A DNA stretch of 56,481 bases from CAZPQM01 sp964588995. Lineage in GTDB: Bacteria > Pseudomonadota > Alphaproteobacteria > Rickettsiales > UBA8987. Position 1 is the first letter of the stretch, and every line of letters starts with the position of its first letter. The stretch lies in assembly GCA_964588995.1 (NCBI GenBank), contig CAZPQM010000013.1, positions 1 to 56,481 of the forward strand. The letters are read 5' to 3'. The notes under the pieces are model-generated. The model was given only the letters and a program-made list of their open reading frames with translations, did not search any database and had not been told where the DNA came from. The position numbers and the translations under genes were made by a program. Shown in pieces: positions 50,829 to 56,481 of this stretch.

Positions 50829-52313
50829 CTAACTATTCATCGAGTCGTAGAAATCATCATTCGTCTTGGTTTTAGAGAGCTTTTCAATGAGGAATTCCAT
50901 CGCATCCTGTGTGTTCATCTGCGACAGAATTTTCCGCAACATCCAGACTTTCTGCATCTCACCTTCACCATAAAGCGCTTCTTCATGACGCGTACCGGAC
51001 TTGGTAATATCAATCGCCGGGAAGGTTCGCTTGTCAGCCAGCTTGCGATCCAGCACGATTTCCGCGTTACCGGTGCCTTTGAATTCCTCAAAGATTACCT
51101 CGTCCATCCGGCTACCGGTATCAATTAACGCGGTCGCAATGATTGTGAGGGAACCGCCATTCTCGATATTGCGTGCAGCACCGAAAAAGCGCTTCGGCCG
51201 TTGCAGCGCATTGGCATCGACACCGCCGGTCAGCACTTTCCCTGAAGAAGGCACCACCGCGTTATAGGCGCGGGCGAGGCGGGTAATTGAGTCAAGCAGG
51301 ATCACCACATCTTTACCATGCTCTACCTGCCGGCGCGCTTTATCTATCAGCATATCGGCAAGCTGCACATGGCGATGCGCGGGCTCATCAAAGGTTGAGG
51401 AGACAACCTCGCCTTTGACCGAGCGTTGCATATCGGTCACTTCTTCCGGTCGTTCATCAATCAGTAGCACCATGAGTTCCACTTCCGGGTGATTCACCGA
51501 GATCGAATGTGCAATCGTCTGTAATAAAATGGTTTTACCGGTTCGCGGAGGCGCAACGATCAACGCGCGTTGCCCCTTACCCAGCGGATCGACAATATCC
51601 AGCACGCGCGCGCTTAGATTGCGCTTATCCGTCGGATCCGGCAGCTCTATTTTCAGCCGTGTATCAGGGTATAGCGGGGTCAGATTATCAAAATTAACCT
51701 TACGACGTGCTTTTTCGATGTTATCTCCGTTGATGCTGTAGATCGCATCCAGCGCAAAATAACGCTCGCCCGGGTTAGGAGAACGTAACTCACCTTTTAC
51801 GACGTCCCCAGTTTTTAGCGCAAAACGGCGAATCTGTTGCGGGCTAATATACACATCATCCGGGCCGGAGCGGTAATTGGCCTCGAGTGAGCGCAGAAAA
51901 CCAAAGCCGTCCTGCAGCGTTTCCAGCGTACCTTCACCGACAATGATCCCATCTTCCTGTACCTGAGCGAGTTTTTTCAGCAACTCGAAAATCAGATCCT
52001 GTTTCAGCATGGAAGAGCCATATTCAATGCCGGCTTCTTCCGCCATTTCAATCAATTCGGTCTGCGGTTTTTGTCTTAAGTCGCTGACATACAGCACGTT
52101 ACCATCATCTTTCGGCTCATCGCCTATGCGGGTTGTATCCTCCGGCGGGCGTTTACCGCCACGCTTCGGGCCGCCGCCGCGTTTACCGCCGGTATTCCTC
52201 TGATTGCGGGGGGTATAGGTTTTTTTCTCTTTGCCGTCATTCGACGATTTCGACGATTTGACCTTGGGTTTCTCGTCACTCTGCTCTGCTTTCGCAGTAT
52301 TGTTTTCTGCCAT
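50829..52313 (-). CDS. rho: Transcription termination factor Rho
   Basis: This 494-residue RNA helicase terminates unstructured transcripts. It has an N-terminal basic, disordered insert (about 15-60, rich in Lys, Arg and Gly) before the usual domain. The RNA-binding fold includes GFGFLRS and DDVYISPQQIRRF. The motor has Walker A APPRTGKT (254-261), the Q-loop/R-loop region and RPKRFFGAARNIENGGSLTI. In Alphaproteobacteria rho lies near mnmE and the origin; here virB genes, alaS and others intervene. Confidence 0.96.
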   Translation of the reverse strand: MAENNTAKAEQSDEKPKVKSSKSSNDGKEKKTYTPRNQRNTGGKRGGGPKRGGKRPPEDTTRIGDEPKDDGNVLYVSDLRQKPQTELIEMAEEAGIEYGSSMLKQDLIFELLKKLAQVQEDGIIVGEGTLETLQDGFGFLRSLEANYRSGPDDVYISPQQIRRFALKTGDVVKGELRSPNPGERYFALDAIYSINGDNIEKARRKVNFDNLTPLYPDTRLKIELPDPTDKRNLSARVLDIVDPLGKGQRALIVAPPRTGKTILLQTIAHSISVNHPEVELMVLLIDERPEEVTDMQRSVKGEVVSSTFDEPAHRHVQLADMLIDKARRQVEHGKDVVILLDSITRLARAYNAVVPSSGKVLTGGVDANALQRPKRFFGAARNIENGGSLTIIATALIDTGSRMDEVIFEEFKGTGNAEIVLDRKLADKRTFPAIDITKSGTRHEEALYGEGEMQKVWMLRKILSQMNTQDAMEFLIEKLSKTKTNDDFYDSMNS

Positions 52314-52454
52314 ACGTACCTTGAAAGTGGGTTATATCGAAATATGGATAGCTCTAATCCAGATTATGATCCGTTATTGTAATCATGAATCGAAGCGCCG
52401 AATGCGCCCTGAACACACTACTATACAAGTTTTCGTTCTATGTCAAACAGCTTC

Positions 52455-53396
52455 TTATTCAACGATAATTTCCACGCGGCTGTTTTTCGGTTCGCGTTGC
52501 TCATCTGCGGTTTGTACTGCTAAATCGGTTTCTCCGAAGCCAAAGACTTGAATTAAATTCCGATTGATGCCTCGTTTCACGAGCTCATCTCGAACCGAAA
52601 TTGCCCTTTGACGCGACAATTCAAGATTTTCATCCATCTTGCCTACCGTATCCGTATGACCGTTTACGAGCAGTTCAAAGCCTTCTATCGTACTAAGTCT
52701 TAGCACTAATTTATCCAGCTTATCCGCTGCCTGTTCATCTAGTGCTGTTCCATCCGGAGCGAAGTAGATCATCATGTTGCGTTCTATTTCTGCAGCACGT
52801 TTTTCATCCAACTCTTGCAGCATTGAAAGCTTGGCACGTTCTTTTTCATTTTCAATTTTCTTTTGTGGTGGCGATGTGGGCGTAACAATATGTTCTTTCA
52901 CTATAACACGTTCCTTAGTCACTGGGCGGGACTTCGCTTCCAGCTTCGCCAGATGTGTTTCAAACTGTCGCCTGCACTCGCTACTGTAAGTAGGTTTTTT
53001 CCAGTTTTTCTCCTGAATAACCCAGCAGTCGTAGAAAAACTGGGTGGTTGCGGCCAATTCCGGATCCTGCTGTATGGCAAATGTAGTGAGGGCATCGGTC
53101 AGCTTGAGTCGTTCCTCTTTCAGGGTAGGGAGAATATTGAAGCGGACATCCCAGCGTTCCGGCTGTTCCGGATCAACATAAATATTATTAACCGCATTGA
53201 TCGCCTTTTTTGCAAAATGGTTAGCACCAAAGAAATCCTGCTGATCGTGCAACACCATCGAATAATATTTATAACGGCGGGCCAGAAAGTCCGTATGTTT
53301 ATGGTTCGAGGTAAAATGAATATGTTCGGCCTGATTACAGCCCCCCAGCGGTAAGGAAACGATTAATAGGATAGCCAGAAACCCGAAATACCGCAT
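52455..53396 (-). CDS. OmpA-family peptidoglycan-binding lipoprotein
   Basis: The 313-residue product has a lipoprotein signal ending PLGGC (Cys20). A helical domain (residues 30-190) is followed by a C-terminal OmpA-like domain: FAPDGTALDEQAADKLDKLV, LLVNGHTDTVGKMDENLELSRQRAISVRDEL and NSRVEIIVE. It would tether the outer membrane to peptidoglycan. The N-terminal half is lineage-specific and unassigned. It diverges from nadC. Confidence 0.85.
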   Translation of the reverse strand: MRYFGFLAILLIVSLPLGGCNQAEHIHFTSNHKHTDFLARRYKYYSMVLHDQQDFFGANHFAKKAINAVNNIYVDPEQPERWDVRFNILPTLKEERLKLTDALTTFAIQQDPELAATTQFFYDCWVIQEKNWKKPTYSSECRRQFETHLAKLEAKSRPVTKERVIVKEHIVTPTSPPQKKIENEKERAKLSMLQELDEKRAAEIERNMMIYFAPDGTALDEQAADKLDKLVLRLSTIEGFELLVNGHTDTVGKMDENLELSRQRAISVRDELVKRGINRNLIQVFGFGETDLAVQTADEQREPKNSRVEIIVE

Positions 53397-53543
53397 TATT
53401 ACCCCCTTATGGCTTCGAAGCCGCTACGCTTAAAGTCTACTCTTGCTTATGCACTTGCGCCTACTGGCTATTCGTGCTTAATCCGTTGCCTAGCGTTCCG
53501 CATCATGTGTACTATAGCGCCAAAAACGGAGGATGTACAACGA

Positions 53544-54458
53544 ATGGTTTCACCCCCATCACCGGAAAACTATATGAGCTTGCTACAGCTGGCTTTGAAC
53601 GAGGATATCGGTTCAGGCGATTTGACCGGCGAGGCGATTTTTTCTGAAAACGATCGGGCTACCTACCGGATTACAGCGCGTGAATCACTCGTAATATGCG
53701 GCTTTACGATGGTAAAACAACTGATTACCTATTATTTCGATAGCGTAACGATTATGATATTTCACAATGATGGGAAAAAAGTAGAATCAGGTACTATACT
53801 TGCGGAAATCTCAGGTAATACATTAGATATTCTTAAGCTGGAACGTCTTATGCTGAATCTGCTTCAAAGGCTAAGCAGTATTGCTACGGAAGCGAAACAA
53901 TACACGGAAATTATAAAAGAAACGAGCTGTAAATTACTGGATACACGTAAAACGCTACCTGGCTGGCGTGCGCTCGAGAAATATGCCGTCGCCATGGGTG
54001 GGGGGATCAATCACCGCATCGGATTATTCGACGCATTTATGATAAAAGATAATCATATAGCAGCAGCCGGTAGCCTTGAGAAAGCCGTTGAAGCCGTAAG
54101 GGCTTGGCAGGCTGTACATAGGCCGGAAGCTGATAGTCCGATATGGGAGGATCCCTTACTTCCAGGGCTAAACAGGTATACGCTCACGGTCGAATGCGAT
54201 ACGGCAGAACAAGCGAAAGCGGCAATGGCGCTTAAAGTAGACCGACTTCTGCTCGATAATATGACGCCGGAAGAGATAAAAACAATCGTGCTATGGCGGG
54301 ATAAGCACGCTGGCTACCGGCCCGTCTTGGAAGCGAGCGGGGGGATTACTAAGGATAATGCCTTACAATATGCCAAAACCGGGATTGATTATATCAGCAG
54401 CGGCGCCGTTACCTTAGCTGCTGCCACTGTTGACATTGGATTGGACGCGGTTTCCTGA
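53544..54458 (+). CDS. nadC: Nicotinate-nucleotide pyrophosphorylase (quinolinate phosphoribosyltransferase)
   Basis: NadC converts quinolinate and PRPP to nicotinate mononucleotide in NAD synthesis. It shows ALNEDIGSGDLTG near the start, RLMLNLLQRLSSIAT, the DTRKTLPGWRALEKYAVAMGGGINHR signature, MIKDNH, and DRLLLDNMTPEE with EASGGIT. The ATG at 53544 follows a GGAGG site with 11-base spacing and gives about 304 residues; an in-frame ATG at 53505 is an alternative. Its last 45 bases overlap the end of convergent ppsR. Confidence 0.93.
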   Translation: MVSPPSPENYMSLLQLALNEDIGSGDLTGEAIFSENDRATYRITARESLVICGFTMVKQLITYYFDSVTIMIFHNDGKKVESGTILAEISGNTLDILKLERLMLNLLQRLSSIATEAKQYTEIIKETSCKLLDTRKTLPGWRALEKYAVAMGGGINHRIGLFDAFMIKDNHIAAAGSLEKAVEAVRAWQAVHRPEADSPIWEDPLLPGLNRYTLTVECDTAEQAKAAMALKVDRLLLDNMTPEEIKTIVLWRDKHAGYRPVLEASGGITKDNALQYAKTGIDYISSGAVTLAAATVDIGLDAVS

Positions 54459-55271
54459 GCCTGATTTTCGCTTCTCCAGCAGCTGAATCACCTGCGCCGA
54501 GGTTTCTTCGATGGATTTGCGCGTTACATCGATAACCGGCCAGCCATGTTTATTAAATAATTGACGCGCTTCTTTGATCTCTGCCTTAATATTCTCCATA
54601 TCGGTGTAATTAGTGTCGGGTGATTCATTAATTCCCATCAGGCGGGATTTACGAATTTGTGAAAGCCGTTCCGGGTTGATAACAAGCCCTACCACCAATG
54701 GTTTTTTCAGATGAAACAGATTATCCGGCAACGGGCAATTGTGCACATAAGGGACGTTCGCGGCCTTAATTCCACGGTAGGATAAATACACGCATGTTGG
54801 TGTTTTTGAAGTGCGGGACACACCGACCAACACCACATCGGCCTCTTCCAGCTCCTCCGTTGCCTGCCCGTCATCATGCGCGATCGCATAATGCACTGCA
54901 TCGACTCGGTTAAAATACTGCTCATCCATCTTATATTGCTGACCAACCGCATGGGAAGGATTGATGCCAAGATGCGAAGAAAGCTGCTGAACCACACGAT
55001 CCAGCGCGGCAAAGCACGGTATTTTCTGGTCATCACAGGCGCTTTCCAGCTGCTCGCGCATCGCGCTGTGCATGACGGTATGCATGACGATCCCCGGGTT
55101 CGCCTGAATCGCTTCGATCACACGCTCCATCTGCCCGGGTGTGCGCACCAGACTCCAGGTGTGTTCGATCGGGCTCACTTCCTCGAATTGCACCATCACC
55201 GAGCGTGAAATGCTCGATAGCGTTTCCCCGGTCGAGTCCGATACCATATGTAAATGAAAACTACGTGGCAT
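54414..55271 (-). CDS. ppsR: PEP synthase regulatory protein (bifunctional kinase/pyrophosphorylase)
   Basis: This 285-residue DUF299-family protein starts FHLHMVSDSTGETLSSISRSVMVQFE and has the P-loop motif VLVGVSRTSKTPTCVYLSYRG, then NCPLPDNLF and the RLMGINESPDTNYTDMENIKAEI region. Family members phosphorylate and dephosphorylate PEP synthase or pyruvate phosphate dikinase using ADP. In Alphaproteobacteria the gene commonly flanks the origin beside hemE, which suits the candidate oriC just upstream. The last 45 bases overlap nadC. Confidence 0.92.
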   Translation of the reverse strand: MPRSFHLHMVSDSTGETLSSISRSVMVQFEEVSPIEHTWSLVRTPGQMERVIEAIQANPGIVMHTVMHSAMREQLESACDDQKIPCFAALDRVVQQLSSHLGINPSHAVGQQYKMDEQYFNRVDAVHYAIAHDDGQATEELEEADVVLVGVSRTSKTPTCVYLSYRGIKAANVPYVHNCPLPDNLFHLKKPLVVGLVINPERLSQIRKSRLMGINESPDTNYTDMENIKAEIKEARQLFNKHGWPVIDVTRKSIEETSAQVIQLLEKRKSGSGNRVQSNVNSGSS

Positions 55272-55299
55272 GGGGAGATATAGTCGTTGGTTGCCCGCG

Positions 55300-55695
55300 C
55301 TTAGTCAATCATTATCCGCTGTTTTCTTACCCTTCCCGGATAAGTTCTGTATAGCTATGTGGATAAGATCGGGGACAGATTGCACCCGGTATAACTCCGC
55401 GCTTATACAAGGCTGTTTCCCGGAATATACACAAGCGGATAAAATAATACAGGTTATGTGAATTCTGAGGATAAAGGGCTCGCTGTACCCTTTTTATCAC
55501 AGTTTATTCACTTTTCTCTTGTTCTTTCTACGCTAGATACAGCTTGAATTTCCTGTCTTTTATCCACAGAACGGGGATAACTAAGTTGATAACTTAGGTC
55601 AGAAGGGTATAACTTTGACATTTGCTGTGAATTGCACCAATTCACAGGCTCAACTAACAACTAACAATCTTTATATATATTTTATTTATTTGGTA
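55300..55695. other. oriC: Candidate replication origin (oriC)
   Basis: Perfect DnaA boxes (TTATCCACA) lie at 55358-55366 (minus strand) and 55560-55568 (plus strand). Boxes with one mismatch to TTATNCACA lie at 55425-55433, 55466-55474 and 55504-55512, and weaker TTATCCGCT copies at 55312-55320 and 55434-55442 (inverted). Two palindromes follow: CTAAGTT/AACTTAG (55581-55597) and 10-bp arms CTGTGAATTG/CAATTCACAG (55625-55647). Next come a tandem AACTAAC pair and an AT-rich tract (55670-55692) that could be the unwinding element. No gene is present. Position beside ppsR and 17 kb from parS supports the call. Confidence 0.72.
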
Positions 55696-55743
55696 TGGTG
55701 TGTCGATAGGGTGCCTATTCACACGGGACTGCCTGTCAAGGAC

Positions 55744-56138
55744 AGCAATCTCGGGCTGTAGCCTGAGATCACCGCGTCGGGCTAAAGCCCTCCTCGTGAT
55801 GACGATATGAGCCGTCACTCCTCCCCCTGCTTGCGGCGCACGCATTTACTCCTCCCCCTGCTTGCGGGGGGAGGTTGGGAGGGGGGTATCATTGCCTGAA
55901 TCGCATAGCGATTATAGGGCAATCCAGAAGCAATCACCTGGCCACGCGGTGAATACCCCTATAATGGCTGCGCCATTCTGGGTATGACATGTTATTTTAA
56001 CCGCTCACCACCTTGACACCCACACCACTGCGGCTAACGCGCTGACGCACGTAAGTCTCGTTGCCTCCCCCGCACGCAGGGGAGGATGCGTTCTTAACCC
56101 TCTCCCGCATGACGAGAGGGTCAGGGTGAGGGCTTTTG
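55744..56138. repeat. Mosaic intergenic repeats right of the candidate origin
   Basis: 55744-55804 is a left-truncated copy of the 87-bp palindromic repeat. 55814-55888 follows it with two CTCCTCCCCCTGCTTGCGG units. Together these are an inverted copy of the 4292-4462 pair in the same relative order. 55899-55913 is the palindrome AATCGCATAGCGATT. 56055-56138 matches 21180-21256 in inverted orientation. No gene is evident between 55272 and 56193. Confidence 0.75.
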
Positions 56139-56193
56139 GTGCAAGTGAGAGCCACCAGCGAAAATAAACAGGAGGTTATAGGAAAGTAGCCGT

Positions 56194-56457
56194 CTAGCCG
56201 GTATATTCGAAATTATATTTCGCTTCCATCTCGGCGATCAGCTCCTTAGGCGGTTCACCATAGCCAGAGGCCAGCACCTCACCGAACTCGGTGAGGTTGA
56301 TCCGTTCCCCATCGCGGCCAAGAAGCTGGGTTAATTTATTTTCTTTGAGTGGATTAACGAGCAGAAAGAAATATTCCGGCTCACGCTCCACCGGGCGGTG
56401 GGTAATCAGATGAACGCGTTCCTCTTTTTGCGCATATTTTGCGGCGAAGCCTGACAT
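56194..56457 (-). CDS. Hypothetical small protein (87 aa)
   Basis: The 87-residue soluble product (MSGFAAKYAQKEERVHLITH and onward) has a predicted beta-strand-rich first half (HRPVEREPEYFFLLVNPLKENKL) and a C-terminal helix (PKELIAEMEAKYNFEYTG). An AGGAT stretch precedes the ATG, and base use is like that of neighbouring genes. I do not recognise a family. It starts 24 bases from the window edge, so any operon partners lie outside. Confidence 0.6.
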   Translation of the reverse strand: MSGFAAKYAQKEERVHLITHRPVEREPEYFFLLVNPLKENKLTQLLGRDGERINLTEFGEVLASGYGEPPKELIAEMEAKYNFEYTG

Positions 56458-56481
56458 AATATAATCCTATTTTATACGCTA

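Overview
The window reads as alphaproteobacterial chromosome near the replication origin. Three things point there: the conserved run DUF3576-leuS-lptE-holA-parB-parA-rsmG-mnmG-mnmE followed later by rho; a perfect parS site between mnmG and mnmE; and an intergenic stretch beside ppsR carrying two perfect DnaA boxes, palindromes and an AT-rich tract (candidate oriC, about 55300-55695). A VirB8-VirB9-VirB10-VirB11 block, TTAA-N7-TTAA (CtrA-type) boxes, a sigma-54 promoter and a lone flgB suggest a lineage that has or had flagella and a type IV secretion system, such as a Rickettsiales-like or Micavibrio-like group. I cannot place it more precisely.

Layout. 261-3166 is a light-repair operon on the minus strand: an iron-sulfur photolyase, a DUF2256 zinc-ribbon protein, and a second photolyase split into two genes with the FAD domain encoded first. 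3249-4571 has almost no convincing genes but is dense in structure: a chain of perfect palindromes, a structured RNA with a strong terminator, a 273-bp MITE and mosaic intergenic repeats. A renalase-like oxidase and an SDR follow, then mdh and a PAS protein. 7909-11535 encodes a 1208-residue, highly divergent phosphoenolpyruvate carboxylase-like protein. 11638-25563 is mostly housekeeping and envelope functions: a lipoprotein, dnaQ, a sigma-54-linked unknown gene, a XerC-type recombinase, a BepA-like protease, a DsbA-like protein, purL, a DUF4139 protein, an ABC exporter, cyaY and a class A PBP. 25633-27684 encodes a 683-residue protein of unknown function, followed by purB and a CAU tRNA.

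29436-39882 is the leuS to mnmE partition and tRNA-modification block. 39907-44161 is virB11-10-9-8, preceded by a LysM/M23 peptidase. Then come plsC, an orphan flgB, a frameshifted DUF2335 gene, alaS, rho, an OmpA-type lipoprotein, nadC and ppsR. The window ends with the candidate origin, more mosaic repeats and a small unknown gene.

The most interesting signal is that the two large unusual proteins (the PEPC-like protein and the 683-residue unknown) share one promoter architecture: TTAA-N7-TTAA, then exactly 11 nt, then a TATAAT-like box. Both are hydrophilic, and they lie in the same genome as a VirB secretion core. They are candidates for co-regulated, possibly CtrA-controlled effectors or cell-cycle proteins.
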